Shown here piece after piece: positions 47,936 through 59,861 of a stretch of DNA of 64,000 nucleotides; position 1 is the first letter of the stretch; each line of letters begins with the position of its first letter. A program made the translations under genes and the position numbers. This DNA is from Larix kaempferi. Its lineage: Eukaryota > Streptophyta > Pinopsida > Pinales > Pinaceae. The notes under the pieces are model-generated. The model was not told the origin of the DNA, did no database searches, and was given only the letters and a program-made list of their open reading frames with translations. The stretch is taken from NCBI GenBank assembly GCA_027924585.1, contig BSBM01001664.1:1538692-1602691 (forward strand). The letters run 5' to 3'.

Positions 47936-48882
47936 AGTACTCCCACTGCCTTCTTGTGGGGACCAAGAGAGATCTTTGTTCTTGCAATCTAGATCTTCAT
48001 ATCTTCTAGAATAGGAACTTTGAACGATCATCATTCTTTGACTTCTTGTGAGGAGTATATTCTTCAACATCAGCAGTGGATGCTTCATGCTTCCTTTTAC
48101 TTGAACTTCGACAGCTATTGGCATAGTGTCCATATTTTCTACACCTATAGCATTGAAATTGAGATATCTCCTTCTTCTCCTTTTGATCTGGGTGAGGACT
48201 TGATCTCCTATCTTGGTGCTTGTGTTTATGGAACTTCCTACCTTTTCCTTTACCCTTCTTGGCATGGGAAACAAAATCTTGGTTCTCCTTAGGTAGAGTG
48301 CCATGGAGTCTTTGACATGTTGTAATCCTGGTCTCCTCCTGAGTGCAATCTTCCCAAAGCTTATCAAACTTTGGTAGTTTGGATCTACCACTTATGCTTT
48401 GGATAAAGGACTCCCATGATGGTGGGAAGACCATTCAGAATGGTGATGACAAGATCCTTTGCATGAGTGGGATCTCCACTGGTACTAAGCTTGTCCCTTA
48501 GTTCTGTGACCCTCATGAAATATGAGGCAATGGATTCTAATTTGAATATCTTCATATTTGAAAGTTGGTTTCTCAATGTCATGGATACATTTAGGCTAGT
48601 GTGTTCAAACAACTTCTTTAAGGTCTTGAACATTTTTCTAGCAGTCTTCTTTCCATAAATTTGTGGAACCAAATGATCTCTTACTAAGTCCACTAAAATC
48701 CTTCTTGCTCTGGCATCATTCTTCCTCAATCGGGGTTTGTCTTCTTCCGCTTCTGGTTCATGGACCTTCTCATTTACAATTTGTAATAGGTCATTTTCTT
48801 CTAGTAGTAGAATAACCCTAGACTTCCAAGAGATAAAGTTGGAAGCTCCTTCCAAACAATCTTCAACCTTCATACCAACCAT
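47936..48882 (-). pseudogene. gag: Copia gag (composite, inverted copy), 3'-truncated
   Basis: The minus strand reads MVGMKVEDCLEGASNF, LLLEENDLLQIVNEKV, SYFMRVTELRDKLSTSGDP and AKDLVITILNGLP. A one-base shift near 48425 then gives PPSWESFIQSISGRSKLPKF, ENQDFVSHAKKGKGKGRKFH and an intact zinc knuckle CYRCRKYGHYANSC (48111-48152). It corresponds to 43390-44323 of the plus copy and stops abruptly at the LTR 2 edge, after GTGGGAGTACT read on the minus strand. All later parts of this second copy (pol, 3' LTR) are absent. Confidence 0.92.
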
Positions 48883-49249
48883 CTTGACTGCAGATCTGGT
48901 TCAGAAACCCTAGCAGGAGCTAGGGAAAAAATGAAAGTTGGAATTTGGAAAAACTGAGACCTCAAATAAATGTGCCTTGCCAAGGAGAGTTGAATTGAGG
49001 TAGGGCTGATCCAAATCTGTGGAGAGAAGTGTGTTAAAACTGAAACCCTAATTTTGCTGCAGCCATAGAGTTAGGTCAAAAATTGAAAATTCTCGGAATT
49101 GAATTTCGTCTTCACCAAAATATGTGCATTGCCAAAAACGAAATTCCTATAGCTCTTTTTCTCCAAAATTATGGGTGAAGACTTCACAAGATCAAACCCT
49201 AGTTCTGGCAGGGTCCAGGACAATGCTTCGGCAATGGCTTCTTCTAGAA

Positions 49250-49263
49250 CAACTCTGATACCA
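49250..49263 (-). promoter_or_regulatory. tRNA-Met primer binding site of the inverted copia part
   Basis: The minus strand reads TGGTATCAGAGTTG, the same as 43005-43018, next to LTR 3. It confirms that LTR 3 is a 5' LTR on the minus strand. Confidence 0.95.
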
Positions 49264-49821
49264 TGTTAAATTTCATACATTCATAGCATAATAATACAAA
49301 TGCATAACCAAGATCACTAGAAGAAAGATAAAGGAAAAAACAACAACACAGATTTTATCCTGGGAAACCCAATTGGGAAAAACCCAGCAACCTTCGTATA
49401 GAGATGATAATCCCGAGATCAGAGTACAAAGATAAAAGAGAAAATGTGAAAATGCTTTCCACAAGTAGAAACCCCAAAACTGCTTCCTTCTCCAGCTTGT
49501 GCGAACTTCTTCTCTCTCCCAAGTGATGCGCAGTTGTGAAGTGAGTGAATGAGATAATGAGGTGCACTTTACCTCTTATTTATACAAGTGCAAACATGAA
49601 AAATCCCTAACTGGGCTGACTTCACCTAGGGGCAATTAATAATTTTATTTTTAATATTTTTCTTTTTGCTTGTTGCACCCCAAGGTTTATATTGATTCTT
49701 TCATGTGTTTACATAAGTAATTACATCAGGTTCATCTCCCTTAGGAGGTACAATTAAGTACAATGAAAAGTACAATCAAATACAATGAATAATATCTTCC
49801 GAAGTTGCACAAAATCCAACA
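49264..49821 (-). mobile_element. Copia composite, LTR 3 (inverted)
   Basis: 558 bp. The plus strand reads TGTTAAATTT...AATCCAACA, the reverse complement of LTR 1 and LTR 2. Its U3 end forms the right border of the whole unit and is followed by CCATG (49822-49826). Confidence 0.95.
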
Positions 49822-49826
49822 CCATG
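49822..49826. repeat. Target site duplication of the copia composite, right copy
   Basis: CCATG, identical to 42443-42447. Confidence 0.85.
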
Positions 49827-51873
49827 TGCATATGATAAATTAATGAAGATGGAACATACCCATAAGATACCTATCACATCAAACAATTCCAAAGGGTAGA
49901 AAAACTTTGCTACAATTTACTTGATCCAATATCATTTATAATAACAACATATTTTCATGGAGATTTTCATTCTTGAGTAAGAAATGAAGACATGAAAGGA
50001 AAAATGTTACACTTAGCCTACACATCCAAAAGAATTTTGAAGTTACATTTGAATGTCATATGGCCTCTCTCCTACCACATATAATGACATGCCTAAATTC
50101 AAATTCATTAAGGATGAGATCTCATGTTCCCCCAAGGGGGTTGTCATACCATAGATGGAACCACATGTTAGAATAAAAAAATGACATGCTCATAATTTTG
50201 TGGCCAATATGTAAAAATGTGTTAATTTGTAGTCTATGTGTCTTCCTAATTATTCTCATCTTCTTTTTTCTCTAACCTTTATATTTTTCATGTCATTATT
50301 CATCTTTTATGTTTGTTTCTAAGCCCTGGGCCTTGCCCATTTCTTTTCCTTTTTTCCTTCTTCCCCTCCTTCGTGTTTTCCCTTTCTTTCTCTAGGACTT
50401 ATTTGATTTATTTAAATGTTGAGGGGAGAGCTACATATTACACATGCATTCCTTTCTCCATCTCCTCCTCATCTTCCTTACCAGACTACATTTGTTTCAG
50501 CTATGCATATACACCTCATCATTGTGCTCCATCATCTACATTTGTTTTCTCACTACACCATCCTCTACCCTTTGCATAATGCATCGCCTCTATATTGAAC
50601 ACAAGATTCCACTCTGTATGCATTCCTTTGCACACTCCATTTACTTTGAACCTTTGCACACTCCATTATCGTCCCCTACCCTCTACATCATCCACACCTC
50701 TGCATCCCCATACAAAATACAGAGCATTGAAGAACTTTACATTTTGTATACTCTCATCTTTCTCCACTTTCCATGTCAAAGAAAGGAGCTTAAGACCTAG
50801 CCAACAAGGATGACAAATGGACATGGAGATGGCAAGTGGCATGATGGAGGCCCGACATGTGCCCTTGGGTATATGTGGTAGAACAACTATACAACCATAT
50901 CATGTGAGGAAATCACCACAATGTGGAACCCAATGTGGACTAAGACAAGGCACTGAAGGATGGCATTTAGGTGATGATGTGGCATGGTGATGAAGGAATA
51001 AAAATGTGTTATTGTAAACAAAAGTGATCCTCTTTGGCATACTCCAATATGATCAAGTGATGTGCTTTCTATTTAATATGAGAAATACAATGAACAAGGG
51101 GTTGAATCCCCGAGTTTGATCTCCCATGTGATAATGACATGTACATGTGTCACGATTGATATGATATCTTGTTATGATGGTCTTTAATCCATAATAATTA
51201 TGATGTTGAAACTATATTGGTTTTATTAGGGTAATTTGTAGAAGGGTGATGCATAGATGGAATACAATTAATCACATTTAAGGAAAGAGGCTCATCATTC
51301 AATGAGGAATGACCACCTTGTCCTAGTGCTTAGGAAGCATTGGGAAGGGGAAAGGATTGAAAAATGACTCACTATAAAAGTTGGTTGAGGTGAAAAGTCC
51401 CAAGGGGGATCAACTATAATTTAATTTTACCCTCTCCATTACACTTGTAAATTCACCCTTAACCTTAAAATTGATGTTGCATGAGATAATAAGGGGAACG
51501 GGGAAAGCCAATAGCCAATCTTGGGGAATGTTGTTACACTTGAGAAAGGTTTTAAAAGATATGATTGCTTTGAGAGGGGGGTTGGTTGTTGTTGGATCAT
51601 TAGGAATTTATGCCTTCAACAAGAGTTATGTTGTTCATCTTAACCCACAATTTTTATATTCAGTGATAGGAAATCTGCGGTGAGAATTTTGCAATTCGAC
51701 AAGTTTCGAACCTATTAAGCAGGTTCATCCTCAAGAGAACAAGAGTTATGTTCTGATTACAAATTCATAGGAGTGGCCCAATAATTAATTTATCCTAGTT
51801 TTCCATGTGGGTATATGGGGTTGGGAGTGTACTTGACCATATAGGGTACTATTGCTCATTTTATGCCTCATCG
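49827..51873. other. Noncoding stretch
   Basis: The pyrimidine-rich tract 50310-50800 leaves long open frames in all plus frames, but these have no domain and a composition-driven residue mix. No gene supported. Confidence 0.4.
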
Positions 51874-52257
51874 TTATTTTTATTTGGGCCCTTGGGATGC
51901 CATTGTTTAGTATGATGCATGACCAAACTAGGGTTGTTCATCGAGGAGATAGAGTGGAAATAAGATCTTTGTAGAGGGTTGACATCATTGAGTATGTTGT
52001 TTGACCAAATGAGGGTATGTATCGAGGGATAAAGTGGTATTAATATCCCCACACATGCCCAACCATTATTTTTATTTATGCCCTTAAGATGTCGTTGTTG
52101 AGTATGATGCATGACAAAAATTGGGGTTATTCGTCGGGGGATAGAGTAGAAATAAGATCGTCGTAGAGGGGTGCCATCACTAAGTGTGTTGTTTGTCCAA
52201 TCGAGGGTATGCATTGAGGAATATAATGGTATTAATATCCCCACACGCCATAATATG
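51874..52257. repeat. 192-bp tandem repeat, two copies
   Basis: Units start TTATTTTTATTT at 51874 and 52066. Because 192 is a multiple of three, the minus-strand frame 52298-51861 stays open and encodes a 64-residue repeat (VGILIPLY...YF.SI). I take the frame to be a by-product of the repeat. Confidence 0.8.
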
Positions 52258-54110
52258 GGCAGTTTTTTCAATGCATTTTTAGAAGGAGAATGTGGCATTT
52301 CTCCTTCATGGGCTTCATGTCCAAAAACTACCCAGAATGCTTAGAATGATCCTTTACATAAGTCAACTACCCAAACGAACACCCAAGTCACCAAACCCTA
52401 AGTCCATTAGAACGACCCTTCAAATCTTTTAAGTCCACTACCAAGTCACATTACATAAGTCAATTACCTAGACGAACACCTAAGTCGAGAAGTGGTAGTG
52501 GAAGTGGCATGGGGAGTGAATGCTAGACGAAGTTGAAATACAAATATTTACAATGCATAAATGCAAAGATGGTTGGTGAACCTTAGAAAATTGTGCCTGA
52601 AATATTGAAGGAAAAGAAGGGCTATAGTGAAAAGGACTAAAAGGCTTGACATATTTTTAGAAACTTGATTCTTTCACCCACATTACAACTAGCTAACATT
52701 ATGGCACAACAAGCAAATCAGTTTTAGAAGTAGAAAGAGCAGAAGAATAATAATGCAGCAGAACTCAGATAGGAGCAGAATAATGTCACATGTTCCAACA
52801 ATCAGTATAAATCAACAATGATGTTACAATGGAGAGAATTCGAATCATGCAGGAAAATTCGAACCTCGGTTGGTCTAGCATAGGGATTATCACCCAATGG
52901 AGTGCTCCGGAAGACTCAAAGAACGACTGAACTGAACCTAAAACCAGTTAACTAAAGTCACAATCAGTTAACTAACTAAGGAGGGTTGCAATGGTGATTA
53001 TGTCATGCATGCTAGTTAGAAAAGGGCACATGAGGCCACAATCAGTGGCATCCAGAGCTCTAACCCCCACAAGAGTCAAGTAATTGAGGTGGATTGCACC
53101 AGAACACTCAATAGGATCCTATAAAATAGGGAACTGACTAAAGTGGTCCTAAAATGATGCATGCAGAGCTCAGAAGGGTGGTAGATGGATCCTGGATGAC
53201 ATTTGCACACCACTAGGGGGGAAAATGACATCATCGACAACTAGGAAAAATAAATAATGCTAGGTAGGACAAGGATGGAGTATTGAAATATCCTAACACA
53301 AAGCACTGGAATTCATCAAGGAAAATGAGATATAGGTACTTTGAATTATGTACTTTGAACCATGAGTGTTGCTACTGCTAATATGAAAAATCACTTCACA
53401 AATTATCATCAGTAAAATTAAGCATAATAGTCTTTAATTCATAAAAAAATAAAGGAAAATAATTATTATTAACCACAAAAGCACCAATGGGAGTAATATG
53501 GTATTTTACGAGAAGTTACAGCAAATGGATGGAAAATGGAATGATAAATGGGCAATAATAGGAAAATTAAAGATGAAATAGGTGTCGATAAGTGATGAAA
53601 ATAGGGACAAATTTGTGACCCGACACCTCTTCCACTGAAAAGTGAGAAAGGGTTACTCATAACCGATGACTGAAAACTACATGTCTGAAAATTAAATTCT
53701 GAAAAATGGTTTGGATTTGAAATAGGCCTAGTGGACTGAAAAGGTATGGATCCTACATAAGAGGAAGAAGGGGGGATGTGTGCCCCACCCTAGGGAAACT
53801 CTTTGAAAAGACAAAGCATAACCATTAGGACCCATTGAAGAGTTTTGGGATGTAGGGGTAGATGTGAAGGAAACATATGGTATACTTGTTTTAGGCATGC
53901 CATATGTAAAATCACTAGTACCCGAGGGTATTGAGAAAAAGAACACTTAAAGGTTGACTAACTGAAAATCCTACAGGCATAGACCCAATAATAGAAGTCA
54001 CAACCGAGGTATTAGTAACCTGGGTTGTGGTAGGGATATGGGTATTGAGTCGAGGGAGGGGAAAACCCCCCTAACATTATGGCAGATGTAGGGGTACCTA
54101 AGTCCCTTGA
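52258..54110. other. Noncoding stretch
   Basis: No domain, LTR pair or RNA gene recognised. Confidence 0.35.
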
Positions 54111-54146
54111 TCCTTCACCTACATTATCCATAATGTAGGTGAAGGA
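54111..54146. repeat. 17-bp perfect stem with 2-nt loop
   Basis: TCCTTCACCTACATTAT, CC, ATAATGTAGGTGAAGGA: a near-perfect 36-bp palindrome. It could be a MITE core, a footprint of a hairpin-ended element or a cruciform. No flanking terminal repeats are seen. Confidence 0.85.
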
Positions 54147-55892
54147 AGTTTTAGTGTGGGTTGATTAAATCCCACTGCTAAAGCAACGAAGGTTGAAAGT
54201 AGTTGCTCAAGCCGTGCGTGTTTCCCTTCTTGGTGCAAGTGTTTTTGTAGATAAATCTAGAAAAACACCCTACAAGAGTACTATTGCTCATCGTTCAAAT
54301 CCCACCCAAGGTGTTCGCAAAAAAATCCTCTACTAGCACCTGTGTATGATCCCAGGACAAGATCCTATGGCTACGAATTAGTTCACAGCGTCCAGGGGAA
54401 CAGTCGCAAGTCAGAATCGTACATATGGGTAGGGTAACTAAGCCCGAAACTTCAAAAGTACTTAAGTATTGAAGAGAGTCCCCATATACGTAAAACCCCT
54501 AGTAGATGCTTGGTTAGGAATTGAAGGGATCTTTCTGCAACGTAAACCTCACACAACCTGGTGCTTAACTTTGTTGTGAGTAGAGCTTCCTAGCCACACT
54601 GCTTAAACATTTGGATTTGTCCTATCATGAAGAAAGACCACGACTGTTTCAAATTTTATGTGCTTTGGGAAGTTTACAACTGTCCTATTCCAAAGCGCTA
54701 ACTTAAGTTATTGATGAATGCCCCTAAAAAGATAAAGTTCTAGTTTATTTTAATTAAAGCGTTAATTTTAGATGGCTTTCTTAGTCAAGGGGGTGTGGAT
54801 ATGCAACTCATAATGTTTTGACTCTTTGTAGGAAATAAAATTTTAAGATCAAATAACGCTCGTAGAAAACAAATGAGTGCTTGTAATTTTTAAATGAAAA
54901 ACAAAGCAATGCAACACTCCTATTATTTCGCTTATTTTTTCTATTTTCTTTTGTAATAACACAATAAAAGCACAACTTTTCTTTTTTTGGAAAGTAAATG
55001 AAAAAAAAGAAAATGAATCTAAATCCTATTGATAAGTTTTTTCTTTTTAACTGTATGCAAAGAAATGAAAACTATAACGTATGCAGACTTCTATTCGTTT
55101 TGTAAACAGAAATCGAAGGAAGGAAAGGACTTAAAAGCAAAGTTTTTCTTTTACTTTTTTTAATGCACTCACAAGAACAAAACAAAAATTTCGTTTTACA
55201 AACTTCTAAAGAAAGTTTTTTTTTTCTTTCTTTTTTTTGTGTTCTTTCGAAAGAAGTATAAATAACAGATTCTGAATTTTTTTATAACCTTGGATCTAAA
55301 CAATGTACAAAAACTGAAAAAGAACCAGAAAAAAAGTGGATAAAAAAAAGACAAAAAAAACTCCACTAAAAAAACTCAACTTGGCCTTAAAAAATAAAGA
55401 TTTCGTTCTTGGGAATAAATCAATTTTTGAATTAACCAACTGAGGACTTAACCTCTCACAATCAATTTAGACACCAACTCTAAAAATAGAAAACTGAAGG
55501 AAAAAATGAAATTTGACAGACGCGGTCTATGCACTAGCAGATCGCGGTGGACACCATTGTTTAGTGTTTAGGTCATGTTCCTAGGCAATTTTTTTTCCCC
55601 AAAATCAGAGAACATTCTAGGCCTGAAACAGGCCTATGTTCACAACAACGCGCGTACATGCACGAGAAAAAAGGAAAAAATTGAAAAATCACAGCCCAAA
55701 CAGACAAAATTCCTTTCTATAAGGGTTCTAAAATAAGTAGTTACTAGGTTAATACAGGATATCTTCAAAAAATAGATTGATTCAAACAAAAAACAAACCA
55801 AAATTAAAAGCATAAAAACTCAAAACCTTAACAATCCAAAATAGAGACAACTCCCCAATGGAGTTCCCATTTCTGTTTCAGGTTATTGGTCC
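54147..55892. other. Noncoding, A/T homopolymer-rich
   Basis: Long A- and T-runs (for example near 55215-55240) and no open frame of note. Confidence 0.4.
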
Positions 55893-57134
55893 CTAGTAAC
55901 CTATGATACTAGACACGTCCATATAGGTCACCGTGTCGGGCAAGGACGCATCCTGACACAGTGTTGGACATGTGTTTTTGGGCGTGTCCTGTTTTAGGAC
56001 ACGTCCAAAAAAACGTGTCTGACAACGTGTCAAGACCTGTCCCCAAAACATGACACCGTGTCCCTAAAACATGACACTTCTAACCCAAAAAAACTGTAAT
56101 AAAAAAACAATTTTACCCCCAGGACACGTCCAAAAAACGTGTCTGACAGCGTGGTCAGGACCTGTCCCAAAAACATGACACTTCTAATGCAAAAAAACTA
56201 TAAAAAAACAATTTTTACCCTCATTCATTCACATTTTTCAGTGAGGCTTGAGCTCTAAGAGGGTTTTATTTTGCAGGCGAAGAGAATTAGAAGGTTTTCC
56301 ATTTTGATCTACCCCTTTTTGTATTTGCTAGTGGAATTCTAACATCTATGTAATACATTTTGATTTTGATGACTTAATGAGGAAATATGATTTCAACATC
56401 TATGTAATCGAACATTTTTATTTTGATGACTTAATGAGAAATTTTATGAGTCTATGAGAACCCACTGCACAGATGGAATTATAGCCCCCCATGTTTGTCA
56501 TCCTTCTCTGTCTACAGTTTGTGATGTGTTTTTATTATTCTTCCATATACATTTACATATTACATTGTTTCGTTCTTTAGTTATGATGTATTTTTATTAT
56601 TCTTCCATGTACATTTAGATATTACATTGTTTGGCTCTTAGCCTCTCAAATCAAGTTAGGGCGCACACCAATAAGTATTATGTGGGGGACATATTCCACA
56701 AACAACATCACAAGGGGATTCATTTCACATAGGGGAGGCTACCCCTTATTTCTATTCCTACCCATGACATTCAATCTTTAAGTGGCATCATCATTGTGAG
56801 TGGTATAATCTAAAATATAAAGGGTGTTTAGTAACGGAAAAAAGATAATAATAGGGTGTGCCCCCCATCCATGTAATCTAATCAAATAGAAATATTCCTA
56901 CTTTGGTTGGATTTCTTATGCCTCTCGCAGGCATCCAATAGTGGGGGTGGGGGAAGCCAATCACTAGCGTTTTTCCTTGTTTCAATAGTGGAATGAGGCC
57001 TATCCCTTTTCGCTAATGGGGGATTTTAGTTAGGTCTATCATTGACATATGCATTGTGATTTGTGAATTTGTAATGTGTATTGATTATAATTTCTATTGA
57101 ATATTTGTAAATTTTATAGTTTCTACAAAAATTT

Positions 57135-57173
<39 letters not shown>

Positions 57174-57289
57174 CCTCCATGTCCTAATTGCATGGGTCCG
57201 CCGTATCTGTGTCGGGCACTCGTATTCTTGTGTCCTTCATGTACCCTTCATGTACCATGTCTGCGTGTCAGGTGACTTAGCTAGTAACC
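55893..57289. mobile_element. Nonautonomous DNA transposon with 9-bp target duplications
   Basis: CTAGTAACC occurs at 55893-55901 and 57281-57289. The 1379 bp between them has imperfect terminal inverted repeats: the left end reads TATGATACTAGACACGTCC, and the right end inverted reads CTAAGTCACCTGACACGCAG, with GACACG conserved. Both ends are rich in GTGTC/GACAC words (55905-56190 and 57215-57275), including a local duplication of AGGACACGTCC and AAACATGACACTTCTAA. A 9-bp duplication suggests a Mutator-like element; if 8 bp, hAT. No transposase is present. An (AT)n microsatellite lies at about 57137-57168. Confidence 0.7.
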
Positions 57290-59471
57290 TTTTGGGCGAA
57301 GTTACTACAGAGCAATGCCCATAAACAATTCACAACAATCCTATCAGTAAATGCAATATAAATAAATTTACAGTTTCAAGATAAAATTGGAAAACCAAGG
57401 AAAGATTTCCTACCTCATGTCCAACGCTTGTAGAAGATCATTTTCTTCAACTTTGCTTCAAATGTGTCTTTAACCAATTTGCTATCACAAGCAGGAACAA
57501 AGGTACAAGTAGACTATTGCAAACATAATGATTTAATCACAAATAAATATGCTGACTTTGCAAGATAATAAATAACAAGATATCAACACATCACTAGATA
57601 GGAAAAATAATTCTTTATTCAAAATAACAGCAAGATACAAGATAGATTTTACTTGTTCTTGGTTGCGGCATTGTTTTGAAACTGCATACTGAGAGTCCCC
57701 TCCATCTAGGGCCACACACATACACCACCTCTTCAATACTCCAAAGGCATGCCCAAAGAAAACAATATTATAGTTTCTTGGCAAGAAAGAAATGCAAAAT
57801 GTTGGAAATGCAGATTTCCAGATATGGGGGTTTTAATTGTAGACCTAGAAATAGGGTCTATGGTTTTCAATATGAAAAAGAGAAAACATAAGGGGTGCTT
57901 TCTTCTTCTCTCTCCTCCTTCTCATGCTTCCTCTTGCCTCTTTTATACTTTTTGGGGAGGCAGTTAGGGAAGTTTCATTAGTTATTTATGGGAAAAAAGA
58001 GGGTTGAATAACCGTGAATCTATTTTTTTCACGTTTTCCCGAAACTTGTTTTATTTTTTACTTTCAGAACAACAGAAGATGCGGACTAAACTATACAAGG
58101 TCGTGTGGACGCAGGCTAGACACACACAGGTTGCATCTATGTATAAAATTATGATTTTTGAAGGTTTGATTGAGAAGGGATATTGGAGTTTGAACCATAA
58201 TAGGGTAAGGAAGTTTGCAATGATGTAAATCAACTAAAGAAGGCATGTTGCATAGATGTGGCAAATCATGCTATAACACTAACTATAATAAGATAATTGT
58301 AATTCTAGCTTTCTTATATTTGGTCTGAAGATCTGGTGCAAATCTTCTTGAATTTATATGAATTGATGAACAATTATTGGAAAAACAAGGGTGTATTATG
58401 TAAAGTCTTTGTGTGGCCTTTGAACCGTCAAGACTATAATTCATATTGCAAACAAACACGTTGAACAAAACAATATTTTACCATCCATATAACTTTTACT
58501 TTCAACAAAACATAGTAAAATAATATATCATTACGCTTACAAATTTCAGTTGGTACATCTGTTTCTCTTCTTCATTTACATACCTACTATTAGGATATTC
58601 CTATACTCCATCCTAGTCCTACCAGCGTTTTCATCATTTGCATTTTTCAGTCTTGCATGCATTCTACATGCATCCCAGTCATCAGTTGTAGCACCTAACC
58701 CTCAGTTAGCTAGCCCGAGGAGCTTCTCACTGATCAGTTTCAGCCCTCCTAGTGCTTAGTGCGCCCTGCATGCAGTTACATGCATCTCATGCACCCTCTC
58801 TCACCTACCATTCAGTTGTACTTCAGTTATATTCAGTTCTTTCCTTGATTTAAGGCTAGACTGACTCTCAACTAACTGTATCACTCCGATAGACCTCCAG
58901 TAAGACTAGACTGCCCATTCTGACTCCAGTTAGCTCCTCATGCGCCCTCCACTAGGCCTCCTTCATTCAGTTAGTGCCTTCATGTGCCAGTTACACCTAC
59001 CACTCAGTTAGACTCAGTTTGACTAATGGTTGACAGTTACTTGTGTATTAATGACTCCACCGATGATGAGATAGAATTCTAGTTGTGCTTTGGTGACACT
59101 CCAGTGATCTTTTGATCACTCCATGAACGCTAATTCGAATTGCCACCTTGGCATTTGAATCCTCATGCATTGTATTATTTATTTGTCCATTTGTGATTAA
59201 TGAATTAGTGTGTGTGAAGTTATTTTGCTTCTATGAGTTCTACAGTATTATTATTTTGTTGCTCATTTTACAGTGCATTGACCACTCTTAATCTTATTCC
59301 TAAATTCTTTCTTGTGAGGTATACATCAGCCTCTTAGATCTGCTGTGAGGATTTTCACACTTACATAGGTAGGGTTCTCCCAGTTCTATTTCTTATTTTC
59401 AATTCACCTATTTTTTTATTTCAAGTCACCTTTTATTCTTATAGAAAAAAATGCAAAATAGTTGATCTGAA
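57290..59471. other. Noncoding stretch
   Basis: Short overlapping frames on both strands. CAGTTA-type words recur in 58680-59040 in a pyrimidine-rich tract. No gene supported. Confidence 0.35.
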
Positions 59472-59861
59472 GGCAAACTTTATAATCGATCATGTGTAGG
59501 AAGGCATCGAATGGATTAACCGGAGAATTTGAGAGTTTTTTTGGTTATTGAATGGTGCAGAAAAAAATCTCCAAAATGATTATATTCATCAGTTGCCGTG
59601 GATGCTGATACCTGATGAAGGTGTTCTTTTAAATTTGGTTGGCTGCTTCGGATGACTCTCTGGTGTGGCAAACTTTATAATCTATCATGTGTAGGAAGGC
59701 ATCAAATGGATTAAACCGAAGAATTTAAAAGTTTTTTGGTTATTGAAAGGTTCAGAAAAAATCTCCCAAATGACTGTATTCATCAACTGGCGTGGATGCC
59801 AATACCTGATGAAGGTGTTGCTTGTAATTTTGGTTGACTGCTTTGGATGGCTCTCTGGTGT
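59472..59861. repeat. 195-bp tandem duplication at the start of a decayed gene
   Basis: Units 59472-59666 and 59667-59861 both begin GGCAAACTTTATAATC and end CTCTCTGGTGT. The second unit is in frame with the downstream reading frame; the first has extra indels. Confidence 0.85.

Noticed and set aside
50313-50813. Overlapping plus-strand open frames of 60-118 codons
   Set aside because: The tract is pyrimidine-rich, so stops are rare in all frames. The peptides are low-complexity Leu/Ser/His/Pro with no domain.
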